From Pandoraea anapnoica (lineage in GTDB: Bacteria; Pseudomonadota; Gammaproteobacteria; Burkholderiales; Burkholderiaceae), in the NCBI RefSeq assembly GCF_902459765.1, contig NZ_CABPSP010000016.1, positions 104,500-168,499 of the forward strand: a stretch of DNA of 64,000 bases, read 5' to 3'. Below are positions 1 through 10,145 of the stretch, in pieces. The notes below the pieces were generated by a model, which saw only the letters and a program-made list of their open reading frames with translations, did not search any database and was not told the DNA's origin. Each line of letters starts with the position of its first letter. Positions within the stretch are counted from its first letter, which is position 1. The position numbers were made by a program, and so were the translations under genes.

Positions 1-493
1 GATCGAGCGCGTTCTTGCACGTCTGATGGAAGTGCCGACAGTCTTCTTCGTGCGCGTAGTACGGCGTGAGATCCATGCCGCCGCCGAACCAGAACGCCGG
101 CAACTCGCCGGGCGCGGTGGCAATCAGAATGCGCACGTTGAAGTGCACCGTGGGGCAGTACGGATTACGCGGATGCAGGACCAGCGAGACGCCGAGCGCT
201 TCGAAGCCGCGTCCGGCCAGCTCTGGCCGCGAGGCGCTGGCCGACGCGGGCAGCTTGTCGCCGATCACATGAGAGAAGTTGACGCCGCCGCGCTCGAAGA
301 AGTCACCGTCGTCGAGTACGCGGGTGCGCCCATCGCCACGCAGCGCGCCATCGGCGGGACGCTGCCAGTCGTCGACGACGAAGCGTTTGCCGTCCAGGCG
401 CTCCAGCGTCTCGACAATGCGGTCCTGAAGCCCGAGAAGATACGTGCGTACCGCGCCCGTGTCCGGCGCCGGTGCGGTGTCTTGCGCTGTCAT
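1..493 (-). CDS. hemF: Oxygen-dependent coproporphyrinogen III oxidase (N-terminal part; cut by window edge)
   Basis: HemF converts coproporphyrinogen III to protoporphyrinogen IX in aerobic haem synthesis, in the cytoplasm. The reading frame opens at an ATG at 493 on the minus strand and runs off the left edge, so about 164 residues are visible. Visible family features are the '[18 protein letters not shown]' segment, the '[15 protein letters not shown]' strand and the '[13 protein letters not shown]' motif followed by 'EEDCRHFH', all characteristic of the HemF fold. The remainder lies outside the window. The family assignment is very secure; nothing looks damaged in the visible part. Confidence 0.95.
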   Translation of the reverse strand, partial: MTAQDTAPAPDTGAVRTYLLGLQDRIVETLERLDGKRFVVDDWQRPADGALRGDGRTRVLDDGDFFERGGVNFSHVIGDKLPASASASRPELAGRGFEALGVSLVLHPRNPYCPTVHFNVRILIATAPGELPAFWFGGGMDLTPYYAHEEDCRHFHQTCKNALD

Positions 494-636
494 TCTGTGA
501 CGTCCCTTGCGTGGTCTGTGTATGCAAATTGCGGTTTTATCCGCGATTGTACCGGCACGAGGGCAGACGCGGGCAGGCGGCACCGCGTGCCGGTGCCGCC
601 CGAATGACCTGAATCAAACGAGGGTGCGCCCGCGTT

Positions 637-1545
637 TCAGGGCGCTGGCGCGTTCGGAAGTGTCCCTGCGGGGGCCGTGCCACCCGCGCCCGGAACGATT
701 GGCGGCACAGCGCTGGTGCCGCTGACCGCCGGTCCGGCCGCGCCCGGCGCAGGCATCAGGATCTGCCGTGTGGCGGGCACCGGCCAGTGGGCCGTGCCGC
801 CGACCTCGGCAATCGCCTTGTTGGTGTCGAAGTAGACCTGCCAGTAGTCGCGGTTGTGGCAGTAAGGGCGCACCGCGAGCACCGGCCCGGACGGATTGAA
901 CTCGAGAATCTCGACGTCCACGCCCGGCTTTTCGACCACGTTGGGAATCTGCGCGACGCGTGCCTTCAGGCGATCCACGGCGTCCTGCAGGTCGACCGTA
1001 TGCGCGAGCTGTGCCGTGAGGTCCACGCGTCGGAAGGCGTTGGCGTCGTACACGGTGATGTTGTCGCCGAATACCTTCGTGTTGCCGACGTACACGCGCA
1101 GGTTGTCCGGCGTCGTGAGTGTGGTGACGAACAGCCCGATCTCGTCGACCACGCCCGTCACGCCGCCTGCGCTGATCATGTCGCCCGACTTGAACGGACG
1201 CAGCACGATGAGGAAGATGCCCGACGCGAAATTCGACAGCAGTCCGGACCAGGCGGCCCCGATGGCGATACCGGCAGCGGCGAGTAGGGCAGCGAACGAT
1301 GTTGTTTCGATGCCGCAGACACTAAGAATGGTAAGAATCAGCGCGATACGCAAGGCAATGCGCATCGTCGATTCGGTATAGCGAACGAGGGTGGGATCGA
1401 TGTGGCGGCGATTCATCGCGCTGCGAACGAACCGCGCCAGCAGATTGATGACGATGCCACCGACGATCCAGATGACGACGGCCATCGCGATTTTCAGGCC
1501 GAACGGCACCAGATAATCGTTGACCAGCTTATCGAGGTCGAACAT
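637..1545 (-). CDS. Small MscS-type mechanosensitive channel
   Basis: A 302-residue inner-membrane channel of the small-conductance mechanosensitive (MscS) family, which releases solutes on hypo-osmotic shock. Three hydrophobic segments lie at about residues 15-35, 60-80 and 85-110. The third is rich in Ala and Gly ('LLAAAGIAIGAAWSGLLSNFASG'), as expected for the pore helix TM3. The MscS beta-domain follows ('PFKSGDMISAGGVTGVVDEIGLFVTTLTT'). The C-terminal 40 residues are a Pro/Ala-rich tail not usual for the family. The ATG at 1545 has a GGAGA ribosome site; an in-frame extension upstream is possible but lacks one. It is separated from purD by a strong hairpin, so it probably has its own promoter. 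Confidence 0.9.
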   Translation of the reverse strand: MFDLDKLVNDYLVPFGLKIAMAVVIWIVGGIVINLLARFVRSAMNRRHIDPTLVRYTESTMRIALRIALILTILSVCGIETTSFAALLAAAGIAIGAAWSGLLSNFASGIFLIVLRPFKSGDMISAGGVTGVVDEIGLFVTTLTTPDNLRVYVGNTKVFGDNITVYDANAFRRVDLTAQLAHTVDLQDAVDRLKARVAQIPNVVEKPGVDVEILEFNPSGPVLAVRPYCHNRDYWQVYFDTNKAIAEVGGTAHWPVPATRQILMPAPGAAGPAVSGTSAVPPIVPGAGGTAPAGTLPNAPAP

Positions 1546-1769
1546 GTAAGTCTCCGTCGAGCAAGGGTCTGTCGGGAAAACTGCATGAATGCCGCCGGGG
1601 CTGGCCGGCCGCGCGCTCTCGGGGTAAACCTTCGATGTCACGCGACGCCAGCGTGCCAATTTGGCCAGCGCTTGTCAATCGCGGGGGAATGAAGATGTGA
1701 GGCGGCCCATTGAGGGGGCGTGGGGAGGGTGGTGCAGCGTGCGATGCCAACGCCTGCGTCAAAAGACAA

Positions 1770-1800
1770 CGGCCCGGGGAACGCGAGGTTCCCCGGGCCG
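1770..1800 (-). terminator. Hairpin after purD
   Basis: A perfect 13-bp inverted repeat (CGGCCCGGGGAAC / GTTCCCCGGGCCG) with a 5-base loop lies about 50 bases past the purD stop. On the minus strand it is followed only by a weak T-rich run (TTGTCTTTT), so it is a plausible but not ideal intrinsic terminator for the yebC-purD transcript. Confidence 0.7.
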
Positions 1801-1848
1801 TGGCGAAACGATCCGGCGTAAGTAAGCTAACGGCCGGATGCTGGCAAC

Positions 1849-3126
1849 TTATTCCGGCTTGCGCGCGAGTGCGCGATTGCCGATGTCGTGGCGATATTGC
1901 ATGCCGTCGAAGTTGATCTGATTGACGGTCTGGTACGCCACGCTCTGCGCGCCGCGCACCGTGTCGGACAGGCCGACCACGCACAGCACACGTCCGCCCG
2001 TGACCTTGAGCACGTTGTCTTCGAGCTCTGTGCCCGCGTGGAACGTCACGCATTCGTCGGTCTCCGCCGGGACTTCCGAAATACGGTCGCCCTTGCGCGG
2101 CGTGTCCGGGTAGCCGTGCGCGGCGAGCACCACGCCCAGCGCATAACGACGATCCCAGTCGAGTTCGATCTTGTCGAGCGTGCCCGCAATCGCGTGCTCG
2201 ACCACCACCGAGAAGTCGCCCTTCAGACGCGCCATGATCGGCTGCGTTTCCGGGTCGCCCATACGGCAGTTGAATTCGAGCGTCTTGACGTTACCGTCGG
2301 CGTCGATCATCAGACCGGCGTAGAGGAAGCCCGTGAAGCGAATGCCGTCGGTCTCCATACCGCGCACCGTCGGCATGATGATCTCGCGCATCACCTTCGC
2401 GTGAATCTGCGGCGTGACGATCGGCGCGGGCGAGTAAGCGCCCATGCCGCCCGTGTTCGGGCCCTGATCGTTATCCAGCAGACGCTTGTGATCCTGCGAC
2501 GTGGCCAGCGGCAGTACGTTCTTGCCATCGACCATCACGATGAAGCTGGCTTCTTCGCCTTGCAGGAATTCCTCGATCACCACGCGCGCACCGGCATCGC
2601 CGAGCTTGTTGTCCGCGAGCATCATGTCGACGGCGTTGTGCGCTTCTTCCAGCGACATCGCCACGACCACACCCTTACCGGCGGCCAGACCGTCGGCCTT
2701 GATGACGATCGGCGCGCCCTTGGCGTCGATGTAGGCGTGAGCGGCGGCTGCGTCGGCAAACGTTTCGTAATCGGCAGTCGGAATGCCGTGGCGCTTCATG
2801 AACGCCTTGGCGAAGTCCTTCGACGATTCGAGCTGCGCGGCTTCCTTCGTCGGTCCGAAGATCTTCAAGCCACGGGCGCGGAAGATGTTGACGATACCGG
2901 CGGCGAGCGGCGTTTCCGGGCCGACGACCGTGAGCGCGATGCCTTCGCGTGCGGCGAATTCGGCGAGCACGTTCGGATCGCTGATCGGCACGTTGCGCAG
3001 ACGCTCGTCGAGCGCCGTGCCGCCGTTACCCGGTGCGACATAGACCAGTTGAATACGCGGCGATTGGGCAAGCTTCCACGCGAGCGCGTGTTCGCGGCCG
3101 CCCGAGCCGACAACCATAATCTTCAT
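1849..3126 (-). CDS. purD: Phosphoribosylamine-glycine ligase
   Basis: PurD (GAR synthetase) makes glycinamide ribonucleotide from phosphoribosylamine, glycine and ATP in de novo purine synthesis. The protein is 425 residues, the usual length. It starts 'MKIMVVGSGGREHALAWKL', the N-domain nucleotide-binding loop, then shows the ATP-grasp segments 'PIVIKADGLAAGKGVVVA' and 'VVIEEFLQGEEASFIVMVDG', and 'QDHKRLLDNDQGPNTGGMGAYSP', which is diagnostic of PurD. The ATG at 3126 is chosen because the family N-terminus begins there. It sits two bases after the yebC stop, so the two are co-transcribed. Confidence 0.97.
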   Translation of the reverse strand: MKIMVVGSGGREHALAWKLAQSPRIQLVYVAPGNGGTALDERLRNVPISDPNVLAEFAAREGIALTVVGPETPLAAGIVNIFRARGLKIFGPTKEAAQLESSKDFAKAFMKRHGIPTADYETFADAAAAHAYIDAKGAPIVIKADGLAAGKGVVVAMSLEEAHNAVDMMLADNKLGDAGARVVIEEFLQGEEASFIVMVDGKNVLPLATSQDHKRLLDNDQGPNTGGMGAYSPAPIVTPQIHAKVMREIIMPTVRGMETDGIRFTGFLYAGLMIDADGNVKTLEFNCRMGDPETQPIMARLKGDFSVVVEHAIAGTLDKIELDWDRRYALGVVLAAHGYPDTPRKGDRISEVPAETDECVTFHAGTELEDNVLKVTGGRVLCVVGLSDTVRGAQSVAYQTVNQINFDGMQYRHDIGNRALARKPE

Positions 3127-3128
3127 AC

Positions 3129-3854
3129 TTATTCCCCGATGACGGCGTTGGTGAACACTTCCTGCACGTCGTCGAGGTTTTCGAGCGCGTCGAGCAGCTT
3201 TTGCATCTTCACGGCGTCGTCGCCGGTGAATTCCACTTCGGTTTGCGGCTTCATCGTCACTTCGGCGACTTCTGCCTTCAGGCCAGCGGCTTCGAGCTTG
3301 TCTTTGACGGACTGGAAGTCGTTGGGCGGGCAAACCACTTCGAAGCTGCCGTCTTCATTGGTGATGACGTCGTCCGCACCGGCGTCGAGCGCCACTTCCA
3401 TGAGCTTGTCTTCCGGGGTATCCGGCGAGAACAGGAACTGACCGCAGTGCGTGAAGAGGAAGGCGACCGAGCCGTCGGTGCCCATGTTGCCGCCGAACTT
3501 CGAGAAGGCGTGACGCACTTCGGCCACCGTGCGCACACGGTTGTCCGTCATGGTGTCGACGATCACGGCCGCGCCGTTGATGCCATAGCCTTCGTAGCGG
3601 ATTTCTTCGTAGTTCGCGCCGTCCAGACCGCCCACGCCGCGATCGATCGCGCGCTTGACGTTGTCCTTGGGCATGTTCGCGTCGGCAGCCTTTTCGACGG
3701 CCAGACGCAGGCGCGGGTTGCTGTCGGCGTCACCGCCGCCCAGACGGGCCGCGACCGTGATTTCCTTGATCAGACGTGTCCAGACTTTACCGCGCTTGGC
3801 ATCTGCCGCAGCCTTCTTGTGCTTGATGTTGGCCCATTTGCTATGACCCGCCAT
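3129..3854 (-). CDS. yebC: YebC/PmpR family protein
   Basis: A 241-residue member of the YebC/PmpR/TACO1 family, described as transcriptional regulators and more recently as factors that help ribosomes through stall-prone stretches. The N-terminus '[23 protein letters not shown]' is the invariant family signature, followed by '[13 protein letters not shown]', '[14 protein letters not shown]' and '[19 protein letters not shown]'. The ATG at 3854 fits this conserved start. It is the first gene of a two-gene unit with purD. The 300-base gap upstream is divergent to a HerA-like ATPase. Confidence 0.96.
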   Translation of the reverse strand: MAGHSKWANIKHKKAAADAKRGKVWTRLIKEITVAARLGGGDADSNPRLRLAVEKAADANMPKDNVKRAIDRGVGGLDGANYEEIRYEGYGINGAAVIVDTMTDNRVRTVAEVRHAFSKFGGNMGTDGSVAFLFTHCGQFLFSPDTPEDKLMEVALDAGADDVITNEDGSFEVVCPPNDFQSVKDKLEAAGLKAEVAEVTMKPQTEVEFTGDDAVKMQKLLDALENLDDVQEVFTNAVIGE

Positions 3855-4156
3855 GAATTTCTCCGTCGTGCCGCGCTGAGCGGCGAAGTATGCTCTGCCA
3901 GCCTGCGCAGTCCGGCGCGGCCAACCTTTGAAACGGGAGCGCCCGCCACCATGGGGGTCGCGGGCGCCGATTGCCTCGCCGCCCCGTCGTCTCGCACGGA
4001 TCCTGTCGATCACGTGGGGCATTTCGGGGCGGTGCAGTCCGAGCGGCAACCTGTGCCGCTATAATCGGAGGCAATTTTATCATGCCGCCGCACCGTGCCA
4101 CGGGTGTTTGCTGCGCCGTGTCACGAGCCACGCCGCGTCTACCGCAGAGGTCGCTC

Positions 4157-5794
4157 ATGCCCAAGAAGCCCGTGCCGTCGCAAGCGTCGTTCACCGCGAC
4201 CCCAGCCGTCGCCCCCGCGTCGGCCGCTCCCGTCTCACCCGTCGCAACATCCACTGTGTCAGCGAGTTCCGCTCACGAGTCCGGCGAAGGGCTGGTGATA
4301 GCGCGCAACGCACAGCACCTGCTCGGCCTGCTGCCCGCGATGGGCAACCGCCACGGGCTCATCACCGGTGCGACCGGCACCGGCAAGACCGTCACCCTGC
4401 AAGTCATCGCCCAAGCGTTTTCGGACATTGGCGTGCCCGTCTTTATGGCGGACGTCAAAGGCGACCTGACGGGCATCACGCAGCCCGGCGTCGAGACGCC
4501 CAAGCTCAAGGAGCGCATCGCCAACCTCGGCTTCGACACCCCCGACTGGCACGGCAGCCCTGCCACGCTGTGGGACGTCTTCGGCGAGCAGGGCCACCCG
4601 GTGCGCGCCACCATCTCCGATTTGGGACCGCTCCTGCTCTCTCGCCTGCTGGGCCTGAACGAGACGCAGACCGGTGTGCTCAACCTCGTCTTCAAAATCG
4701 CCGACGATAACGGTCTGCTGCTGCTCGACAGCAAGGACCTGCGCGCCATGCTTCAGCATGTGGGCGACAACGCGTCGAACTTCACCACGCAGTACGGCAA
4801 TATCTCGGCCGCGTCGGTCGGGGCGATCCAGCGCGGGTTGCTCACGCTGGAGCAACAGGGCGCAGACAAGTTCTTCGGCGAGCCGATGCTCAACATCGAA
4901 GACTTCATGCAGACGGACGCGCAGGGACGCGGCATCGTCAACATTCTCGCGGCGGACAAGCTCCTGGCCGCCCCGCGCATCTATGCCACGTTCCTGTTGT
5001 GGCTGCTCGCTGAGCTGTTCGAGCGCCTGCCGGAAGTGGGCGACCCCGATAAACCCAAACTCGTCTTCTTCTTCGACGAGGCGCATCTGCTATTCAACGA
5101 AGCGCCGAAGCCCTTGCTCGAACGCATCGAGCAGATGGTCCGGTTGATTCGCTCGAAGGGTGTCGGTGTGTACTTCGTGACGCAGAACCCGGTCGACGTG
5201 CCGGACACGGTGCTCGGCCAGTTGGGTAACCGCGTGCAGCATGCGTTGCGCGCCTATTCGCCGCGCGACCAGAAGGCGGTGAAGGTCGCTGCGCAGACAA
5301 TGCGCGCCAATCCGTCGCTCGACATCGAGACGGTGATCGGCGAACTGGGTGTCGGTGAGGCACTTGTGTCGCTGCTCGACGAAAAGGGACGTCCGGCCAT
5401 CACGGAGCGTGCCTACATCTCGCCGCCGGCGTCACGTATCGGGCCGATCACGCCGCAGGAGCGCGCTGCGTTGATGGCCAGTTCGCTCGTTGCGGGCGTG
5501 TACGAAAACGCCGTCGACCGGGAGTCGGCTTACGAGAAGCTTGTGGGGCGCACGGACTCACGCCAGCCGGACGGCACGCCGACGCCTTCGGGCGGCGCAC
5601 CCGCCGGAACCGGTGGAGGCGGTGGCTGGCTCGACTCCCTCGGCGGTCTGCTGGGCGGTAGCGGGTCGCGCAGCAAGGACTCGCCCGTCGAAGCGATGGT
5701 CAAGAGCACGATGCGCACCGTCGGCAGTCAGCTCGGACGCGAAATCGTGCGCGGCGTGCTGGGCAGCATTCTGGGCGGCAACAAGCGCCGGTAA
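4157..5794 (+). CDS. HerA-like helicase/ATPase (DUF853 family)
   Basis: A 545-residue cytoplasmic P-loop ATPase of the DUF853 family, related to the HerA/FtsK motor ATPases; the cellular role is not established. Walker A is '[12 protein letters not shown]' at about residue 75 and Walker B is '[12 protein letters not shown]' at about residue 300. The conserved '[29 protein letters not shown]' stretch follows. The C-terminus has a Gly/Pro/Ser-rich linker and then a conserved '[16 protein letters not shown]' tail. The ATG at 4157 follows AGAGG; an upstream in-frame extension of 62 codons reads as low-complexity non-coding sequence. A TATAAT box lies at 4060-4065. Confidence 0.9.
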   Translation: MPKKPVPSQASFTATPAVAPASAAPVSPVATSTVSASSAHESGEGLVIARNAQHLLGLLPAMGNRHGLITGATGTGKTVTLQVIAQAFSDIGVPVFMADVKGDLTGITQPGVETPKLKERIANLGFDTPDWHGSPATLWDVFGEQGHPVRATISDLGPLLLSRLLGLNETQTGVLNLVFKIADDNGLLLLDSKDLRAMLQHVGDNASNFTTQYGNISAASVGAIQRGLLTLEQQGADKFFGEPMLNIEDFMQTDAQGRGIVNILAADKLLAAPRIYATFLLWLLAELFERLPEVGDPDKPKLVFFFDEAHLLFNEAPKPLLERIEQMVRLIRSKGVGVYFVTQNPVDVPDTVLGQLGNRVQHALRAYSPRDQKAVKVAAQTMRANPSLDIETVIGELGVGEALVSLLDEKGRPAITERAYISPPASRIGPITPQERAALMASSLVAGVYENAVDRESAYEKLVGRTDSRQPDGTPTPSGGAPAGTGGGGGWLDSLGGLLGGSGSRSKDSPVEAMVKSTMRTVGSQLGREIVRGVLGSILGGNKRR

Positions 5795-5916
5795 GGCTGA
5801 TACTGACGCGGATGCGGGCGTGCAGTGCGCGCCCGCGTTCTCTCGCCTCTCGCGTCTTCTTTGCCCGTGTTGCAGATCCGGTTCCGGTCAAACAATAAAA
5901 GGTCGCTCACTCGCCG

Positions 5917-6834
5917 ATGTCCCTCAAATCTTCGCTGGAGCCGGTGCGAACCGGCGTGGCACACGACCCGCTGTGGCTGCGCGCCGCACCGCTCATCTTC
6001 CTGTTCCTGTGGTCCGTCGGTTTCACCGTCGCCAAGATCGGTCTGGAGTACGCCGATCCGCTGACCTTTCTGGCGTTGCGTTACGGGCTGGTGCTCGTGG
6101 TGCTGGCACCGCTGGCGGTCGTCATGCGCCCGCCTTTGCCGAAGACGGCGGCCGCATGGGGCCATCTCATCGTCATCGGCCTGTTGATTCAGGCGCTGTA
6201 TTTCAGCATGACGTATCTGGCGCTGCGACTCGGCGTGTCGGCGGGGAGTGTGGCGCTGATCACGTCGCTGCAACCGATTCTCGTGGCGCTGGCGGTACCG
6301 CACCTGGTGGGCGAGCGCGTGAGCGGGCTGAACTGGATCGGGCTCGGTCTGGGGCTGGCGGGGGCGGCGCTGGTGATCGTGGCGCGCTCGGCCGTGGAGG
6401 CGACGTCGGCCGTCGGGCTGCTATTGACGTTCGTGGCGCTCGGCGCGATTACGTGCGGCACGCTGTACGAAAAGCGCTTCGGTGTGGGCCAGCACCCGGT
6501 GACCTCGAATCTGGTGCAGTACTTCGTCGGGTTCGCGGCGACGCTGCCGCTTGCGTGGTGGCTCGAACCGATGCACGTCGCGTGGACGTGGCAACTCGGT
6601 CTGACGCTCGTCTATCTGGTGATCGGCAACTCGATTATCGCGATCTCGTTGCTGCTGGCGATGATCCGGCGCGGCGAGGCGTCGCGCGTGTCGGCGCTGT
6701 TCTTCCTCGTGCCGCCCTCGGCGGCGCTCGCGGCGTGGCTCATGGTCGGGGAACATATGCCGCCGCTGGCGTGGGCGGGGATGGTGCTGGCGGCCATCGG
6801 CGTGGCGCTGGCTACGCGACGCAAGGCGGCATAA
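5917..6834 (+). CDS. EamA/DMT-family transporter
   Basis: A 305-residue inner-membrane protein with ten hydrophobic segments arranged as two EamA repeats, as in the drug/metabolite transporter superfamily, whose members export amino acids, nucleobases or other metabolites. Motifs seen are 'SVGFTVAKIGLEYADPLTFLALRYGLVL' in the first repeat and 'PPSAALAAWLMVGEHMPPLAWAGMVLAAIGVALATRR' at the end of the second. The substrate cannot be told from sequence. It ends just before a bidirectional terminator shared with upp. Confidence 0.9.
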   Translation: MSLKSSLEPVRTGVAHDPLWLRAAPLIFLFLWSVGFTVAKIGLEYADPLTFLALRYGLVLVVLAPLAVVMRPPLPKTAAAWGHLIVIGLLIQALYFSMTYLALRLGVSAGSVALITSLQPILVALAVPHLVGERVSGLNWIGLGLGLAGAALVIVARSAVEATSAVGLLLTFVALGAITCGTLYEKRFGVGQHPVTSNLVQYFVGFAATLPLAWWLEPMHVAWTWQLGLTLVYLVIGNSIIAISLLLAMIRRGEASRVSALFFLVPPSAALAAWLMVGEHMPPLAWAGMVLAAIGVALATRRKAA

Positions 6835-6873
6835 GGCGGCATAAGGCAGACGCAGCAGGACGCTCCCCAAAGC

Positions 6874-6902
6874 AAAAGCCCCGGCAGGACCGGGGCTTTT
6901 TT
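6874..6902. terminator. Bidirectional intrinsic terminator between the transporter and upp
   Basis: AAAAGCCCCGG / CCGGGGCTTTT, an 11-bp perfect stem with a 5-base loop (CAGGA), followed by T6 on the plus strand. The leading A-run gives a T-run on the minus strand. It sits between two convergent genes and serves both. Confidence 0.93.
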
Positions 6903-6912
6903 CATCGTTCCA

Positions 6913-7563
6913 TCAGTTCTTGGTGCCGAACAGGCGGTCGCCTGCGTCGCCGAGACCCGGAATGATGTATGCATGGTCGTCCAGACGCTCGTCGAGCGAA
7001 GCGACATAGAGCTTCACGCCCGGATGCGCGTCGAGCAGCACCTTCACGCCTTCCGGGGCGGCCACGAGTGCGAGGAATGCAATGTTCTCGGGCGATACGC
7101 CGCGCTTGATGAGCACATCGACGGCGTGCACGGCCGAGTAGCCGGTCGCCACCATCGGATCGCACAGGATGAAGCTGCGGTCGGCCACGTCGGGCAGACG
7201 CACGAGATACTCGACGGGACGATGCTGCTCGTCGCGATACACGCCAATGTGGCCGACACGTGCGGATGGCACCAGATCGAGCAGCCCGTCGCTCATGCCG
7301 ACGCCGGCGCGCAGCACGGGCACGATGGCGAGCTTCTTGCCCGCGATGACCGGGGCGTCCATCTCCACCATCGGCGTGTCGATGCGCTCGGTCGTGAGCG
7401 GCAGGTCGCGCGTGATTTCGTAACCCATGAGCAGCGTGATCTCCCGCAGCAGTCCGCGGAACGTGCGCGTCGACGTTTCCTTGTCGCGCATGTGCGAGAG
7501 CTTGTGCTGAATCAGCGGGTGATCGCAGATGAAGAGGTTCGGGAATCGGGTGTCTTGTTTCAT
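6913..7563 (-). CDS. upp: Uracil phosphoribosyltransferase
   Basis: Upp salvages uracil to UMP using PRPP. The protein is 216 residues, close to the 208 of E. coli. The PRPP-binding loop is visible as '[19 protein letters not shown]' and the C-terminal uracil-binding part as '[18 protein letters not shown]', both diagnostic. The ATG at 7563 gives '[11 protein letters not shown]'; a TTG three codons upstream is less likely. It is divergent from the SDR gene at 7733. Confidence 0.97.
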   Translation of the reverse strand: MKQDTRFPNLFICDHPLIQHKLSHMRDKETSTRTFRGLLREITLLMGYEITRDLPLTTERIDTPMVEMDAPVIAGKKLAIVPVLRAGVGMSDGLLDLVPSARVGHIGVYRDEQHRPVEYLVRLPDVADRSFILCDPMVATGYSAVHAVDVLIKRGVSPENIAFLALVAAPEGVKVLLDAHPGVKLYVASLDERLDDHAYIIPGLGDAGDRLFGTKN

Positions 7564-7732
7564 GGCAGGCAATTTGGGGCTGGGCCGCCGAATCGGTATG
7601 ACTGGGTTCGGCCCGCATGGCCGCGATTTTAGCCGATGCGGACGATGCCGGTCCGGGTTTCGACTTAGAATCGCTGCAAGACGGCTGCACAGCGGCCAAC
7701 GACCAACGCATCACTTGTCTTGAAGGCAGAAC

Positions 7733-8512
7733 ATGGATCTGGGAATCAAGGGCCGCACCGCGCTGGTGTGCGGCGCGAGCAAGGGACTGGGGCGCGCTTG
7801 CGCACAAGCGCTGGCCGAAGCCGGTGTCAATGTCGTGATCGTGGCGCGCACGGCCGACGCGCTGAACGCCGCCGCCGCCGACATCCGTGCGGCCACGGGC
7901 GTGAACGTGACCGCCGTGGCCTGCGACATCACCACGCCGGAAGGCCGTGCGCAAGCGCTTGCTGCCTGCCCGCAGCCCGACATCCTCGTGACGAACGCGG
8001 GCGGGCCGCCCCCGGGCGACTTCCGCGACTGGCAGCGCGACGACTGGATTCGCGCGCTCGATGCCAACATGCTCACGCCCATCGAGCTGATCAAAGCCAC
8101 GGTCGACGGCATGATCGCGCGGGGCTTCGGGCGCATTGTGAACATCACGTCGTCCGCCGTGAAAGCGCCTATCGATATTCTCGGGCTGTCCAACGGAGCA
8201 CGCTCCGGACTGACGGGTTTCGTCGCCGGGCTGGCGCGCACCACCGTGTCGCACAACGTCACCATCAACAATCTCCTGCCGGGCGCGTTCGACACCGATC
8301 GTCTGACGGCGACGATGCAGGCGTCGGCGGCCAAGAGCGGTCAGAGTGTCGAGGACACGCGCAGCAAGCGCGCCGCCGCGATTCCGGCGCGCCGCTTCGG
8401 TCAGCCCGAGGAGTTCGGCGCGACCTGCGCATTCCTGTGCAGCGCGCACGCGGGCTACATTGCCGGACAAAACGTGCTGATCGACGGCGGGGCTTACCCC
8501 GGCACGTTCTAA
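7733..8512 (+). CDS. SDR-family oxidoreductase
   Basis: A 259-residue short-chain dehydrogenase/reductase. The Rossmann nucleotide-binding motif is 'VCGASKGLGRACAQALAE' (TGxxxGxG variant with C-G-A-S-K-G-L-G). 'TNAGGPPPGDF' replaces the usual NNAG. In place of the classical YxxxK, the segment 'APIDILGLSNGARSGLTGFVAGLAR' carries Leu-Ser-Asn-Gly-Ala-Arg. The catalytic Tyr and Lys therefore look substituted, as in the 'atypical' SDRs often annotated as 3-oxoacyl-ACP reductase-like proteins. The substrate is unknown. It is followed after 75 bases by mgsA in the same direction. Confidence 0.88.
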   Translation: MDLGIKGRTALVCGASKGLGRACAQALAEAGVNVVIVARTADALNAAAADIRAATGVNVTAVACDITTPEGRAQALAACPQPDILVTNAGGPPPGDFRDWQRDDWIRALDANMLTPIELIKATVDGMIARGFGRIVNITSSAVKAPIDILGLSNGARSGLTGFVAGLARTTVSHNVTINNLLPGAFDTDRLTATMQASAAKSGQSVEDTRSKRAAAIPARRFGQPEEFGATCAFLCSAHAGYIAGQNVLIDGGAYPGTF

Positions 8513-8587
8513 ACCGCGCCACGGCGCATCCCCTTTATCGCAATCACCGCACTCATCGGTGCTTATCGGCACTCAGGACTCGCATTC

Positions 8588-9001
8588 ATGACGGTTTCGA
8601 CGGTACCCAAGGTAAGAATTGCGCTGATCGCGCACGACAAGAAGAAGGACGAAATCCTCGCGGTCGCTCGTGACTACGTCGAGGTGCTGCGTCAGTGCCA
8701 ACTCGTCGCGACGGGCACGACCGGCGGGCGCATCGCCTCGGAACTCGGTCTCGACGTCGAGCGCATGCTCTCGGGCCCGCACGGCGGGGACTTGCAGATC
8801 GGCGCACAACTGGCCGAGGGACGTGTGGACATGGTGCTGTTCCTGCGCGACCCCATGACGCCGCAACCTCACGAACCCGACATCAACGCATTGGTGCGCG
8901 CTTGCGACGTGCACAACGTACCGTGCGCGACCAACAGTTCGACGGCGCGTCTGCTGCTCGAACAGTTGATCGTGCGGCTGGCTGCGCAACCATCCGCTTG
9001 A
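8588..9001 (+). CDS. mgsA: Methylglyoxal synthase
   Basis: MgsA converts dihydroxyacetone phosphate to methylglyoxal and phosphate, a bypass of lower glycolysis used when phosphate is short or sugar phosphates build up. The protein is 137 residues (E. coli 152). The catalytic region '[31 protein letters not shown]' contains the essential Asp, and '[19 protein letters not shown]' carries the phosphate-site residues. It sits between an SDR and a quinone oxidoreductase on the same strand. Confidence 0.97.
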   Translation: MTVSTVPKVRIALIAHDKKKDEILAVARDYVEVLRQCQLVATGTTGGRIASELGLDVERMLSGPHGGDLQIGAQLAEGRVDMVLFLRDPMTPQPHEPDINALVRACDVHNVPCATNSSTARLLLEQLIVRLAAQPSA

Positions 9002-9071
9002 GCGTCGACACGGTCGACGGCAACGCCGCAGCAAGACACTACTCAGACAGAAAGGAGCGAGGAAGACGACC

Positions 9072-10046
9072 ATGACGAAAGCCATTCGCATCGAACAGAA
9101 CGGCGGCCCCGAAGTGATGAAGTGGGTCGATGTCGAAGTCGGTGAACCCGGTCCGGGCGAGGCGCGCGTGCGCCATAACGCCGTCGGGCTGAACTACATC
9201 GATGTCTATTTCCGCACCGGGTTGTATCCGCAGCCGCTGCCTGCGGGGCTCGGCATGGAAGCCGCAGGCGTGGTCGAGGCGGTGGGCGAGGGTGTGACGC
9301 ACGTGAAGCCCGGCGACCGCGTGGCCTACGCGAGCCGACCGTGCGGCGCTTACTCGCAGGCGCGCGTGATGCCCGCCGCACCGCTGGTGCGCGTGCCGGA
9401 TAACATCAGCGACGATCAGGCCGCCGCCATGATGCTGCAAGGCATGACGGCGCAGTACCTGCTGCGTCGCACGTATCCGGTCAAGGCCGGGGACACCATT
9501 CTGATTCACGCGGCCGCCGGTGGCGTGGGGCTGATCGTGTGTCAGTGGGCGAAAGCGCTGGGCGCGACGGTGATCGGTACCGTCGGCTCGGATGAGAAGG
9601 CCGCGCTGGTGCGCCAGCACGGCTGCGATTACCCCATCGTCTATACCCGCGAGAACTTCGTCGAGCGCGTGAAAGAGATCACCGGCGGCGAAGGCGTGCC
9701 GGTCGTATACGACTCCATCGGCAAAGACACCTTCATCGGCTCACTCGACTGCCTGCGTCCGCTGGGCACGATGGTGAACTTCGGCAACGCGTCCGGCCCC
9801 GTCACGCAAATCAACACGGCGGATCTGGTGTCGCGCGGCTCGCTGTTCTTCACGCGTCCCACGCTGTTCAACTACACCGCCAAGCGTGCCGATCTGGACG
9901 CCACGGCCAACGAGTTGTTCGATGTCGTCGGCAAGGGCACGGTCAAGATCGAGGTCAATCAGCGTTACGCACTGTCCGACGTCGCACAGGCGCATCGCGA
10001 TCTCGAAGCCCGCAAGACCACCGGGTCGACGTTGTTAATGCCCTGA
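9072..10046 (+). CDS. NADPH:quinone oxidoreductase (zinc-independent MDR family)
   Basis: A 324-residue medium-chain dehydrogenase/reductase of the zeta-crystallin/Qor type, which reduces quinones with NADPH by one or two electrons. The N-terminal 'GGPEVMKWVDVEVGEPGPGEARVR' and 'GLNYIDVYFRTGLYP' are typical of Qor, and the cofactor loop is 'HAAAGGVGLIVCQWAKALGATVIG'. Zinc ligands of alcohol dehydrogenases are absent, as expected. An AAAGGAG-type ribosome site lies just upstream. A strong terminator follows 40 bases after the stop. Confidence 0.93.
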   Translation: MTKAIRIEQNGGPEVMKWVDVEVGEPGPGEARVRHNAVGLNYIDVYFRTGLYPQPLPAGLGMEAAGVVEAVGEGVTHVKPGDRVAYASRPCGAYSQARVMPAAPLVRVPDNISDDQAAAMMLQGMTAQYLLRRTYPVKAGDTILIHAAAGGVGLIVCQWAKALGATVIGTVGSDEKAALVRQHGCDYPIVYTRENFVERVKEITGGEGVPVVYDSIGKDTFIGSLDCLRPLGTMVNFGNASGPVTQINTADLVSRGSLFFTRPTLFNYTAKRADLDATANELFDVVGKGTVKIEVNQRYALSDVAQAHRDLEARKTTGSTLLMP

Positions 10047-10087
10047 GCCAATCGCGCGCGTTTTGCACGTTTTGCGCGATGCCAATG

Positions 10088-10114
10088 AAAAAGGACGCCT
10101 CGGCGTCCTTTTTT
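10088..10114 (+). terminator. Intrinsic terminator after the quinone oxidoreductase
   Basis: AAAAAGGACGC / GCGTCCTTTTTT with a 4-base loop, ending in T6. The symmetry also gives a T-run on the other strand, so it may serve the convergent DUF1232 gene too. Confidence 0.93.
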
Positions 10115-10145
10115 GTTTCCTGCGATGCGCGCCCGTCAGCGACCA

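Noticed and set aside
1888-3441. A long plus-strand frame (517 codons) opposite purD and yebC
   Set aside because: Antisense shadow of two unmistakable genes; composition is His/Arg-rich without motifs.
7569-8572. A minus-strand frame extending upp upstream
   Set aside because: The frame belongs to a different phase and opposes the SDR gene; Upp starts at its conserved Met at 7563.
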